NCBI RefSeq assembly: GCF_900184735.1
Contig: NZ_LT855390.1
Coordinates: 117,736-181,735, forward strand
Source of the DNA: Paucisalibacillus globulus
Lineage (GTDB): Bacteria; Bacillota; Bacilli; Bacillales; Amphibacillaceae
Reading direction: 5' to 3'
Length of the DNA stretch: 64,000 nucleotides
Shown here: piece by piece, positions 33,432 through 41,674 of the stretch
How positions within the stretch are numbered: position 1 is the stretch's first letter
Layout of the letters: each line of letters opens with the position of its first letter
Translations under genes and position numbers: made by a program
The notes under the pieces: generated by a model
Seen by the model: only the letters and a program-made list of their open reading frames with translations
What the model was told of the DNA's origin: nothing
The model's database searches: none

Positions 33432-34640
33432 TTATAAGCTCTTTTCACGTATAGCGGATGATAATTCATTTACATCAACAAGCTCAAAGTCTTGTTCCAT
33501 AACCAAGTATTTGTTAAAAAAACTATTACTAATCCCAGTGATTTTATGGAAGAATTCAATTTCTACCATCCAATCGGATTCAATCATTTGGCGTACATCT
33601 ATTAGCTTTTTTTTAACTAGTAAATCAATTATTGATTTGACTTTTTGAGGTTTTTGAATTGGTATGGTTTCATCAAGTGGTTCTAATTTTAAATAATCTT
33701 TTCTATGAAGCGCAGCATAAAAATTGCGATGTTTTTTTGCGTCAAATATACCTAATTTAGCTGCTCGATATCCTAAAACTTGTATGGATGTTTTCCATTT
33801 CTTTTTTAGATCTATATATGCATCCGGATTAGTTACATGAATGATGGATTCCATATCGGCAATAAATGGTTCCTCAGGTAGAAGAAATGCACCTGCAAAC
33901 TGATTTGCTTCATCTTCGAGTTCTTTATGCTCTTTTCGTTCTAAGCTAGTGAATTCAACTTTATAGTGAAGTAATAAGTGACCGAGTTCATGAGCTATAT
34001 CAAAGTTCCTTCGTACTGCGGAACGTTTCAAATTTCCTAAGATGATAAAAGGTCTGTCTTGTTTAGTCCATAAACTATAGGCATCTATCTCATCACCTAT
34101 TGCTTTTTCAAAGATAAAAATACCGCTCTTTTCAACTAAGAACATGAGATCGTCGTTTGAATCATCTTGAAGTCCTAATTCAAACCTTGCCAACTTGGCT
34201 ACGTTTGCTATCTGTGTTACTCTATCATCATTTGTAGAGTTTAAGTATTCAATGATAGTATTTCTTAATTGTATAATCTTTAGAGATGGATAAACTACAT
34301 TGGCTGTTATATAGTTAACAAAGCTATCTAAAAACTCTAAGTGCTTTGCTTCAGATTGGGTTTTTGATATTACATTCATTATCTTAGAGCGGTATGCAAT
34401 ATTCGTAATTGGAATATTCTGTGGCTCTAGATATTGCCTAAGCATATCCTTATTATAAAAATATTTACTTTTCACATGAAATATAGATTTTAAATCATTT
34501 ATTGTCATCAATTTCGGTGAAGTGTAATTATTTTCATATTGCCAAACTGCTTGTTCTGTTACCCCTAATGTCTCAGAGAGCTGTTTTCGTGAATAGCCGT
34601 GCATGATGCGAAGATTAGTTAAATTTTCACCAATAAACAT
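33432..34640 (-). CDS. XRE-HTH ImmA/IrrE-type metallopeptidase
   Basis: A 402-residue fusion. Residues 1-60 form an XRE HTH (MHGYSRKQLSETLGVTEQAVWQYENNYTSP). A helical linker follows, then the COG2856 ImmA/IrrE domain with the zinc motif HELGHLLLH (about residue 203) and the downstream glutamate-rich EDEANQFAGAFLLPEEPF. Such proteases cleave repressors to trigger induction in mobile elements and in toxin-antitoxin modules. Its 5' partner is a DUF5986-like gene, 24 bases upstream. No integrase is seen, so the unit is not part of an obvious phage. Confidence 0.92.
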   Translation of the reverse strand: MFIGENLTNLRIMHGYSRKQLSETLGVTEQAVWQYENNYTSPKLMTINDLKSIFHVKSKYFYNKDMLRQYLEPQNIPITNIAYRSKIMNVISKTQSEAKHLEFLDSFVNYITANVVYPSLKIIQLRNTIIEYLNSTNDDRVTQIANVAKLARFELGLQDDSNDDLMFLVEKSGIFIFEKAIGDEIDAYSLWTKQDRPFIILGNLKRSAVRRNFDIAHELGHLLLHYKVEFTSLERKEHKELEDEANQFAGAFLLPEEPFIADMESIIHVTNPDAYIDLKKKWKTSIQVLGYRAAKLGIFDAKKHRNFYAALHRKDYLKLEPLDETIPIQKPQKVKSIIDLLVKKKLIDVRQMIESDWMVEIEFFHKITGISNSFFNKYLVMEQDFELVDVNELSSAIREKSL

Positions 34641-34664
34641 AACTCTCCTCCTTGTCTAGTTAAT

Positions 34665-35411
34665 CTAATTACTTTGTTCTTCTTTGAAGATTCCTATATC
34701 AAATGCTGCAGGGTCAATTATATCATTTTCCTGTTCCGGAGCAATAACTTCACGTTCCTCATCCGATAATTCCGCTCCAGTTATATATTCAGAAAGGTCT
34801 TCAATTTTATAAGCTATATTATTTTCCGGATTAGGTAAATAATGCATAATCTCTGAAATCTGATAGGCTTCATCAATTTTGTAGGTAAGTATACGAAATT
34901 CATGATATGTAGATTGAAAGTGATTTAATTCATCTTTCACTTGGTCCTCTGATATAAACAGTGTTAGTTGCTCGCTGTGATTTTTAGTATTTATAGGGCT
35001 AGTGGTAGTAGTTGTAAAGTCAAGGTCCTTATTAATTTTTGAAAGCTCATGAAGATAAGTTCTTCGACTACCCTTGATGTTACTATTATTGGGTAATACA
35101 GCTTGAGAGAAACTATTCTCATTGAAATATGCTGCATTCTTAATAAGAAAGAGTTTCTTAGATTCACCGTGTATAAATTGTAAATAATCCCATGTTAAAC
35201 CTGCCTTTGCTTTCTTATAAGATAAATTAAGATTTTCACTAATTTCGGCTATTTTACTCTCAATAAAATTCCCTTTAGTCCATGCGAAGGCGGAACTTAT
35301 CTTCATTTTACAATGTCGTTCTTTTCGATGTTCAATATAATCTCTGTAGCCTTCAACTATAGCATTAACAATTGTGCTGCTATCATATGAATGAAATTTA
35401 TATTGATCCAA
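34665..35411 (-). CDS. DUF5986-like protein, partner of the ImmA/IrrE gene
   Basis: A 248-residue, mostly alpha-helical, acidic protein. The start is TTG 35411, with GGAGGG about 10 bases upstream. The N-terminal segment (YDSSTIVNAIVEGYRDYIEHRKERH), the FSQAVLPNNSNIKGSRRTYLHELSKIN stretch and the SEQLTLF tail of the central part resemble DUF5986 proteins often found beside XRE/ImmA proteins. The residues after about 180 are a variable acidic tail. The function is unknown; it might be a toxin, an antitoxin or the protease substrate. Confidence 0.6.
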   Translation of the reverse strand: MDQYKFHSYDSSTIVNAIVEGYRDYIEHRKERHCKMKISSAFAWTKGNFIESKIAEISENLNLSYKKAKAGLTWDYLQFIHGESKKLFLIKNAAYFNENSFSQAVLPNNSNIKGSRRTYLHELSKINKDLDFTTTTTSPINTKNHSEQLTLFISEDQVKDELNHFQSTYHEFRILTYKIDEAYQISEIMHYLPNPENNIAYKIEDLSEYITGAELSDEEREVIAPEQENDIIDPAAFDIGIFKEEQSN

Positions 35412-35681
35412 ACCTATCCCTCCATTAATACTACTATTTTAACTCTATTTTAATTCAGAATTATAGAAAAAGATATGATTTTATTTAAAATTTTTAAAGT
35501 TGTCTGTAAGATATGATGAAAAGATTATAGTAACCTGTATTTATTTTGCATTTGTGGAGAAATGGTGCATAGAAGGGATTGATTGAATAAGCTAAGGATG
35601 CTATTAAATTGAAATTTGGAATCCAAACCTTTGACCACACCACGGACCCGCGAGATAATAGATTATAACGAGGTGAGATTC

Positions 35682-35858
35682 ATGAAATGTGGAGCAAAAC
35701 GATACTTTGTTGAAACAGAAGATAACGGAGAGAAACAATTAAAGACCATTATCGCCCGGACACCAGCAGAAGCTCGGAAAAAGTTCCGTTCAGCACATGG
35801 AATCGAAGCCCAAATTGTATCGGTAAAAGAAGCAAGAGGATACTCGCTTAAAAGTTAG
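35682..35858 (+). CDS. hypothetical protein, 58 residues
   Basis: ATG 35682 is preceded by GAGGTGAG at a proper distance, and a longer frame from 35616 has no RBS. The small basic protein (MKCGAKRYFVETEDNGEKQLKTIIARTPAEARKKF...) has a compact alpha/beta look and one cysteine. The pirin gene starts 10 bases after its stop, so the two are very probably one transcript. Not recognised. Confidence 0.6.
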   Translation: MKCGAKRYFVETEDNGEKQLKTIIARTPAEARKKFRSAHGIEAQIVSVKEARGYSLKS

Positions 35859-35868
35859 GGGGGATTTC

Positions 35869-36603
35869 ATGTTACAGAAACTTTCCGCAGACAAACACAA
35901 ACAACCATTCAAAGGACCTTTCACGATAACTCGAGTTCGGGCTGGCGATATCCTAGGAGATAACCGGGAGGATACGGCCTTTGGACCACTTAGCACAATT
36001 GACCATGCAGTGATGAAAAAGGGATTAACTATTAAAATGCATGAGCATGTCAATGATGAGATATTAAGCTATGTACGACACGGGAAAATGTTTCATCGTG
36101 ACTCAACGGGATTAGAAATACCGATTACCCCTGGGAATCTGATGATGATGAACGCTGGATCTAGCTTCTGGCACGAGGAAATAGTCAAAGAGGAACACGT
36201 GGAAATGCTCCAAATCTTTGTCCGACCAAGGGAAACAGATTTGGAACCTACTATTCAGTTTCATGAGAAACCTGTCCATAACCCAGACTGGTATTTGATG
36301 GTTGGGCCAGAGGATAGTGAGGCACCACTTCATGTTAGGCAAAATGTGTATATTTTAGATGCCCACCCTATTCAAGGGGACGAGATAGAAATACCTTTTT
36401 ATAAAGGGTTTCAGCCTTTTCTTTATGAAATGGATGGGGAGATTGAGATTGAGGAAGTCCGTGTTAGCAAATACGAAGCGGTAACCGATTTAGACAATTC
36501 TTTACCACCTATTTACACAACGGAGAATGCAACCTTAGTTCTGTTCCTTGTTGATCGAAATGCACCCATGTCCTTGAAAGGGACAATTAGTGGAAAACGT
36601 TAA
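35869..36603 (+). CDS. pirin family protein (bicupin)
   Basis: This 244-residue bicupin has the pirin N-terminal iron site HEHVNDEILSYVRHGKMFHRDSTG (about residues 58-81; histidine-rich with the following glutamate) and the SFWHEEI segment. The second cupin is more degenerate. Pirins include quercetinase and redox-sensitive proteins; the role here is unknown. GGGGGGAT precedes the ATG. It is coupled to the small upstream gene and ends in a strong terminator. Confidence 0.85.
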   Translation: MLQKLSADKHKQPFKGPFTITRVRAGDILGDNREDTAFGPLSTIDHAVMKKGLTIKMHEHVNDEILSYVRHGKMFHRDSTGLEIPITPGNLMMMNAGSSFWHEEIVKEEHVEMLQIFVRPRETDLEPTIQFHEKPVHNPDWYLMVGPEDSEAPLHVRQNVYILDAHPIQGDEIEIPFYKGFQPFLYEMDGEIEIEEVRVSKYEAVTDLDNSLPPIYTTENATLVLFLVDRNAPMSLKGTISGKR

Positions 36604-36611
36604 TTCTGAAA

Positions 36612-36660
36612 TAAGCTACACTTCTAATGGTAATCGTACATTGGAAGTGTAGCTTTTTTA
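36612..36660 (+). terminator. terminator after the pirin gene
   Basis: AAGCTACACTTC and GAAGTGTAGCTT form a perfect 12-bp stem followed by TTTTTTA. Confidence 0.9.
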
Positions 36661-36767
36661 TCCATATCAGAATGCCAGTAAGGGACAAACAATCTATTGT
36701 AACCTTTAATTGAGAAGCCAACTAAATCCACTATTAGTTTTCTTCTCATAATCAAAAGTGATTAGAT

Positions 36768-36929
36768 CTATAAATTCTCCGTGTCAATCCTAGGGTAGTT
36801 CTGTTCCATAGCTGATTCTCTTGCATTCTTGCTATGCCTTTCTTCATTGGAAGTTTCATCAGTTTTTCTTGTGTTAGTGATCCTCTTAGATGCTTGTGAA
36901 CGATTCAACTCTTCATTATACGTACTCAT
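36768..36929 (-). CDS. small hydrophilic protein, 53 residues
   Basis: ATG 36929 (MSTYNEELNRSQ) has a strong RBS (AGGAGGTG) in front. The protein is rich in N, E, R, S and T with no hydrophobic core and looks disordered, a profile often seen in small spore or stress proteins of Bacilli. That role is only suggested by composition. The family is not recognised. Confidence 0.6.
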   Translation of the reverse strand: MSTYNEELNRSQASKRITNTRKTDETSNEERHSKNARESAMEQNYPRIDTENL

Positions 36930-36981
36930 TATGTAACACCTCCTATTCATATGATGCCCAACATAAAGATTGTTAAATGGT

Positions 36982-36998
36982 AGGGGGACAGTCCCCCT
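36982..36998. repeat. short perfect palindrome AGGGGGAC-A-GTCCCCCT
   Basis: A 17-base inverted repeat upstream of the small hydrophilic gene. It shares GGGGACAG with the dispersed family. Confidence 0.5.
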
Positions 36999-37075
36999 GA
37001 AAATTAGTGTTGTAGAGAATGGTTATTTGTGTCAGAATTTTAAGTGTATATATATGATAATAGGGTGTGTGTAAC

Positions 37076-37564
37076 ATGTATGATTTAACTTTTCAAAAAT
37101 TTGAAGAAGCAGATTTTGAACAATACTTCCTCCTTGTCTCAAATGAAGATGTAATGCGTATGATAACGGAACGCCCGATTACACTGGAAGAAGCTCAAGA
37201 AAACTTTAGAAAAATAATAGAAAGAAATTCCCGGTATGAATTATTTGGAACGTACAAAATTTATCATGGAACAAAAGGATTCATCGGTCTTGGTAGCTTA
37301 ATTTTGAATAAAGAGAAAAAGGAAGAAGCGGAATTAGGATATATGTTACTCCCTCCATTCTGGGGTAAAGGATATGGGAGTGAGATTGCTAAAGCATTAA
37401 TACAAAAAGCAACGAGTACAAACATAAAACGATTGACTGCAGTAATTGACCCGAATAATATTGCCTCGAAAAAGATATTGTTAAAGAATGGCTTTCACTC
37501 AGAACAGGTATGTGAGATTGACGGGTTACCTGGAGAAATCTTGAGTAGGATGATGGACAGTTGA
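37076..37564 (+). CDS. GNAT acetyltransferase of the RimJ/RimL type
   Basis: A 162-residue acetyltransferase with the acetyl-CoA loop FWGKGYGSEIAKALIQKA (about residues 97-114) and the C-terminal TAVIDPNNIASKKILLKNGFHS. ATG 37076 is favoured over GTG 37067, but the RBS is weak (AGGGTG). It is not part of an evident operon. The target cannot be assigned. Confidence 0.85.
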   Translation: MYDLTFQKFEEADFEQYFLLVSNEDVMRMITERPITLEEAQENFRKIIERNSRYELFGTYKIYHGTKGFIGLGSLILNKEKKEEAELGYMLLPPFWGKGYGSEIAKALIQKATSTNIKRLTAVIDPNNIASKKILLKNGFHSEQVCEIDGLPGEILSRMMDS

Positions 37565-37671
37565 GAGTTAGGCGAATATGGTAAAAGGTACAAAATATCT
37601 TGGAGGTTATATGTGAAATTACATAATTAGTGAAATAAAAAATTTGTCCAAAGTCGAAATGATGAAGTTAG

Positions 37672-37833
37672 TCACTGAAAGTCTTAGACACTGCAATCAT
37701 TAATTTTCAAACGATTGTCTTACATACAGATTCTGAACAAGCGGATAAATTTTATCAATCGCTGGGTTATAAAAAAACAGATCGTTATCCAAAGTCTACC
37801 CATTATTTGAATTTACCTGTTCATCCTTTGTAA
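37672..37833 (+). pseudogene. C-terminal remnant of a GNAT-type gene
   Basis: An open frame of 53 codons, with no start signal, reads IVLHTDSEQADKFYQSLGYKKTDRYPKSTHYLNL. This is the usual end of a GNAT acetyltransferase (Y-x-x-x-GY before a hydrophobic strand). A stop codon lies in frame just before it, and the rest of the gene is missing. Confidence 0.55.
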
Positions 37834-37879
37834 TAACAATAGAGGCTAGACCATGCTGATAAAGAGAGGGGGAGTTAAG

Positions 37880-38404
37880 TTGGGAAACTGGATTTTAAAT
37901 TGCTTAAAGTCTGAAAATAATTCTTCTTTAGTGGTGTTAATGTGTGGGGTAGCAGGTTCCGGTAAAACCACCTTTTCAAAAAAGCTAGAAGCAGAAGGAT
38001 TTGTACGTCTATCGATTGATGAGGAAGTGTGGTCAACTTACGGTCGATATGGTGTAGATTACCCTCCTGAGAAATATGGGGAGTATCTAGAAGAGTCGCA
38101 CAAAAGAATACGTAACAAGCTAATTAAACTCACTCAAGAAAACAGAAAAATAGTCTTAGATTCTAGCTTTTGGAGTCGTGCTGAAAGAGATGAATACAAA
38201 CAGCTAACAGAAGAAAATGGTTGTAAGTGGAAACTTATTTACTTGAAAGTAGATGCTAATGAATTACGCAGAAGACTGAAAATCAGAAGTGAACGATTTG
38301 ATGCCAATGCTGCTTTTCCAATTACAGAGGAGATTTTATCATCTTTTCTGGAAGGGTTTGAGGAGCCTGAAGGAGAGGGGGAGATTGTAATTGAAAACTA
38401 CTAG
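37880..38404 (+). CDS. P-loop kinase (zeta-toxin/AAA_33-like)
   Basis: A 174-residue nucleotide-binding protein with Walker A GVAGSGKTT (about residue 24), the LSIDEEVW segment, VLDSSFWSR and the lid arginines LRRRLKIRSERF. It resembles small kinases and zeta-toxin-like ATPases that phosphorylate small molecules. The start is TTG 37880, 5 bases after GGGGGAG. An in-frame ATG at 37853 is a fallback. No antitoxin is adjacent, so a simple metabolic or resistance kinase is likelier than a toxin. Confidence 0.8.
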   Translation: MGNWILNCLKSENNSSLVVLMCGVAGSGKTTFSKKLEAEGFVRLSIDEEVWSTYGRYGVDYPPEKYGEYLEESHKRIRNKLIKLTQENRKIVLDSSFWSRAERDEYKQLTEENGCKWKLIYLKVDANELRRRLKIRSERFDANAAFPITEEILSSFLEGFEEPEGEGEIVIENY

Positions 38405-38467
38405 AAATGGTACAGAGGTAAGAAGTAATGAAGAGACGTTGTGTTGACTAATCAGAAGTAATGGAGG

Positions 38468-39121
38468 TTGATTATAATCCAAGTCCGAGAACAAGTGAAG
38501 GTAATCTTTCTGGATGCGGGCGGTGTCCTGTTTGATACCCCAATTAAAGGAGAAGACAGAATTAGAAATCTATTAACGGGAAGAGGTTACCAACTAGAAG
38601 TAATTAATGAGGCTATTAAGCTGGCAAAACATGGAACTAAAGCATCTTTTATTACAACCTGGTGTGAGGAAGAAAACTATTATAAAAGTTTCTACGGAAC
38701 AATTGCTAGAGAAATAGGGGAAGAAAGTTTAACTCAGGAATTACTGTACTTAACACACTATGCAGTCCATTGTGAGCTTTTTCAAGAGGTAATAGATGTT
38801 CTGGAGGAACTTAGTAAGAAATATAGGTTAGCAGTTATATCAAATGCAATGCCAAGCATGGATTGGGTATTTGATAAATTAGGGATTCGGAAATACTTTT
38901 ATACTATGATTCTTTCAGCCTTTGTAAAAGAATCGAAGCCTGATGAAGCCATATATGAGATAGCCCTTGATCAAGCGCAAGCTCTTAGGCAAGAGAGTAT
39001 TTTCATTGATGACAAAATGGAAAACATTGAAGGGTCTGAAAGAGTAGGGATAAAGGGACTACATTTAGAAAGGGATAAGAAGAACTTATTTGAGCTGTTA
39101 CGAGATGAACAGTTGCTGTAA
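38468..39121 (+). CDS. HAD-superfamily hydrolase
   Basis: A 217-residue HAD protein: motif I VIFLDAGGVLFDTP (nucleophile D at about residue 16), motif II VISNAMP, the motif III lysine in KESKPDEAIYEIAL and motif IV SIFIDDKMENI. The helical cap between motifs I and II fits phosphatases/dehalogenases of the YjjG/epoxide-hydrolase-like group. TTG 38468 starts behind TGGAGG. The ASCH gene follows after 26 bases. Confidence 0.88.
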   Translation: MIIIQVREQVKVIFLDAGGVLFDTPIKGEDRIRNLLTGRGYQLEVINEAIKLAKHGTKASFITTWCEEENYYKSFYGTIAREIGEESLTQELLYLTHYAVHCELFQEVIDVLEELSKKYRLAVISNAMPSMDWVFDKLGIRKYFYTMILSAFVKESKPDEAIYEIALDQAQALRQESIFIDDKMENIEGSERVGIKGLHLERDKKNLFELLRDEQLL

Positions 39122-39147
39122 TAGTTTTGAGGGGAAGAGTGGAACAA

Positions 39148-39501
39148 ATGAAAGGACTAATCATCAAGTCACCATGGATTGAATTAATATTAGATGGAAA
39201 AAAGACCTGGGAAATCCGAGGTTCAAACACGAACATAAGAGGAACCATTGCACTTATAAAAAGCGGTTCAGGCAAAGTATTTGGGGAAGTGGACCTTATA
39301 GATAGTGTAGAGTTAACATTGGAAGATTACCGAAAAAGTAGGAAGCTTCATGGGGTTCAGAGTGAAAATGTATTGGAATTACCATATAGGAGGACATATG
39401 CTTGGGTGCTTACGAATCCTAAAATCTATAGGGACCCAATTCCTTATAAACATCCAATGGGGGCCGTAATTTGGGTGAATCTTCCAGATTCTATTAATTA
39501 G
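39148..39501 (+). CDS. ASCH domain protein
   Basis: A 117-residue single ASCH-domain protein. It has the signature SPWIELILDGKKTWEIRGS (GxKxxEIR) at residues 8-26 and a beta-barrel ending VIWVNLP. ASCH domains bind RNA or nucleosides, and some members are hydrolases. ATG 39148 is used because GGGGAAG lies in front. It is likely cotranscribed with the HAD gene. Confidence 0.88.
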   Translation: MKGLIIKSPWIELILDGKKTWEIRGSNTNIRGTIALIKSGSGKVFGEVDLIDSVELTLEDYRKSRKLHGVQSENVLELPYRRTYAWVLTNPKIYRDPIPYKHPMGAVIWVNLPDSIN

Positions 39502-39585
39502 AGAAATAGAATCTCAAGTTTAATAAGTAGGTGCAAATTTGAAGTGCATATATCTAGTAACTTTATTTGACCCTAAACTCTCTAA

Positions 39586-39628
39586 AGAAAATCCCATATC
39601 ACCATCATTGTGATACGGGATTATTTCA
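39586..39628. terminator. bidirectional terminator
   Basis: AATCCCATATCAC (39590-39602) pairs with GTGATACGGGATT (39610-39622). It separates the convergent ASCH and gapN genes and has T-rich sequence on the minus side. Confidence 0.8.
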
Positions 39629-39641
39629 AACTTTAAGAAGG

Positions 39642-41096
39642 TTACTCTGATAAATTAAGAATCGTAACTTTCTCACGAGTCATGGATTCAATGCTTTTAC
39701 GGATTCCTTGAACTCCCATACCTGATCCTTTTACTCCAATAAATGGGAAGTGGTCAGGTCCTCGCTCAGTACGTCCATTAATTTGGACTGAACCTACTTC
39801 AATTTTACTAGCTATCGAAAATGCTTTGTTGATATCTTTTGTAAAGATACTTGCTTGTAGACCATATTCTGATTCATTCGTTAAGTTAATTGCTTCTTCA
39901 TCAGATGACACTCGAATGATTGGAAGTACAGGACCAAATGGTTCCTCCCAAGCAACTTTCATATCTCCAGTTACGTGGTCAAGTAGGGTAGGGTAGATTA
40001 GATTTTGTTCGCGAATATTACCTGTTACTAATTTAGCACCTTTATCTATTGCATCTGTAATCAACTCTTCAACGAAGTCAGCCGATTTATTGCTAATTAA
40101 AGGAACTACTGTACTGCCGTTCTCAGGAGAACCAACCGGCAATCTTTCTATTTCTTCTTTTAATAATCCTATAAGCTTGTCTGCCACATTATCATGTACC
40201 AACACACGTTTAATTGCAGTACAGCGCTGACCAGAATAAGAGAAAGCACCGCTAATAATTTGTTTGGCTGCAAGATTTAAATCAGCATCTTCCCGAACGA
40301 TACCAGGGTCTTTGCCACCTAGCTCAAGGACAAGCGGAATCATTGCTGCTTTTTTCGCTAAATGACTTCCGGTATTTGTACCACCGGTAAAGGAGATCAT
40401 ATTAATCCCTTTATGCTCGACTATATAATCACCGATTACTGATCCTTTACCAGTTACTAAGTTAACAAGTCCTTTTGGCAAGCCAGCCTTATCCAGTGCT
40501 TCTATCATTTTCGTTCCACTAAGTGCACCTTGTGTAGCAGGTTTAAAGATGACAGCATTTCCAGCCATTAATGCAGGAGCTATTTTGGCCGCAGATAAAT
40601 TTACAGGGTAGTTAAATGGAGAAATAGCTAGCACTACTCCTAATGGGACACGGTCAACAATAGCGATTTTTGATTTAGAACCACCTGGAAAACTATCACC
40701 TCTCATGCTTTCCCCTTGCATATGTTGCGCTTCTTCAATGGTATAACGGATGAAATCCGCTGTACGCAAGACTTCATTAGTAGCATCTTTTTTGCTTTTG
40801 CCAACTTCTTTCATAATGATGTCAGCTATTTCATCTTGCATACGGACTAATTCCTCAGCCCATTTATATAAATATGTGGCACGTTCTTGAATGGATGCTT
40901 TTGCCCAGTCTTTTTGTGCCTCATGTGCAAATGTGATGGCCTTATCTACTTCTTCTCTAGTAATGGCTTGTACTTCTCCAATTACCTCGTGAAGATAAGG
41001 TGAAGTTATTTTAATGGTTTCTCCTGATTGGCTTTCTTGCCATTCACCATTAATGTACAATTTATTTGTTCTAGTTGCTATATCAAAAGTTGTCAT
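39642..41096 (-). CDS. gapN: NADP-dependent non-phosphorylating glyceraldehyde-3-phosphate dehydrogenase
   Basis: This 484-residue aldehyde dehydrogenase oxidises glyceraldehyde-3-phosphate directly to 3-phosphoglycerate, making NADPH and bypassing ATP formation. The general base is in LELGGKDPGIV and the catalytic cysteine in SYSGQRCTAIKR. The C-terminal NGRTERGPDHFPFIGVKGSG is the specific GapN signature for the phosphate group. Length is as expected. It is monocistronic with AAAGGAG upstream of the ATG. Confidence 0.92.
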   Translation of the reverse strand: MTTFDIATRTNKLYINGEWQESQSGETIKITSPYLHEVIGEVQAITREEVDKAITFAHEAQKDWAKASIQERATYLYKWAEELVRMQDEIADIIMKEVGKSKKDATNEVLRTADFIRYTIEEAQHMQGESMRGDSFPGGSKSKIAIVDRVPLGVVLAISPFNYPVNLSAAKIAPALMAGNAVIFKPATQGALSGTKMIEALDKAGLPKGLVNLVTGKGSVIGDYIVEHKGINMISFTGGTNTGSHLAKKAAMIPLVLELGGKDPGIVREDADLNLAAKQIISGAFSYSGQRCTAIKRVLVHDNVADKLIGLLKEEIERLPVGSPENGSTVVPLISNKSADFVEELITDAIDKGAKLVTGNIREQNLIYPTLLDHVTGDMKVAWEEPFGPVLPIIRVSSDEEAINLTNESEYGLQASIFTKDINKAFSIASKIEVGSVQINGRTERGPDHFPFIGVKGSGMGVQGIRKSIESMTREKVTILNLSE

Positions 41097-41279
41097 TTTT
41101 ACTCTCCTTTGGATAGAATGTGTTAATTTCCATCTTAACGAATCGTTACTAGATTGATTAAGAAGTGAAAATTATATAACGTATATTACTTTACTATCTA
41201 TCATATATTATGGTCAACTACTATGCTTAAGTTTTATGACTAGGTAATAAATAGATTGTTATTACCTGAAAAATACAAT

Positions 41280-41308
41280 TTGACTAAATAATCGATATGT
41301 TTTAGAAT
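41280..41308 (+). promoter_or_regulatory. promoter of the T-box/lysyl-tRNA synthetase unit
   Basis: TTGACT (41280-41285) and TAGAAT (41303-41308) have a 17-base spacer. A start near 41315 gives a leader of about 360 bases. Confidence 0.7.
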
Positions 41309-41339
41309 AGATGAAACTTTAATTCGAATAAAAGGCTAG

Positions 41340-41620
41340 GAAGAGAAGAGTAGTTGTGAATTATTATTTTCAGAGAGCTCCTGTTGGTGGGAAGGAGTAA
41401 TAATAGTCACTTGCGAAAAAAGACTCGGAGCTTCGCACGGATCTAAGTATACTTAGTGATACTGCGACGGGATCTCCCGTTATTGAGATAGGGTATAATC
41501 AATTATTTAATTGACGTACCCGAAGAGGTTGATATGGTGACGTATCAATAAACTGAGGTGGTACCACGGAGATATAACTCTCGTCCTCAAGATGCATAAT
41601 CTTGGGGGTGAGAGTTTTTT
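41340..41620 (+). promoter_or_regulatory. T-box riboswitch, lysine (AAA) specifier
   Basis: Stem I is clear: AGTA (41349-41352) and TGAATTATTATT on the 5' side pair with AATAATAGTCA on the 3' side, with the distal GGTGGGAAGGAG region. After the loop-E GAA (41415-41417) comes AAA (41418-41420), the expected specifier position, which codes for lysine. The T-box TGAGGTGGTACCACGG is at 41553-41568. The terminator stem ACTCTCGTCCTCAAGAT/ATCTTGGGGGTGAGAGT with six Ts ends at 41620. Uncharged lysyl-tRNA should prevent termination. Confidence 0.92.
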
Positions 41621-41674
41621 GTTGTTTTTTAAATGAGAGAGATTCAATACACAAAATAACAGGAGGTAATGAAA

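Noticed and set aside
37853-38404. Zeta-toxin module
   Set aside because: The kinase has the P-loop but there is no epsilon-type antitoxin gene next to it, so a toxin-antitoxin call is not supported.
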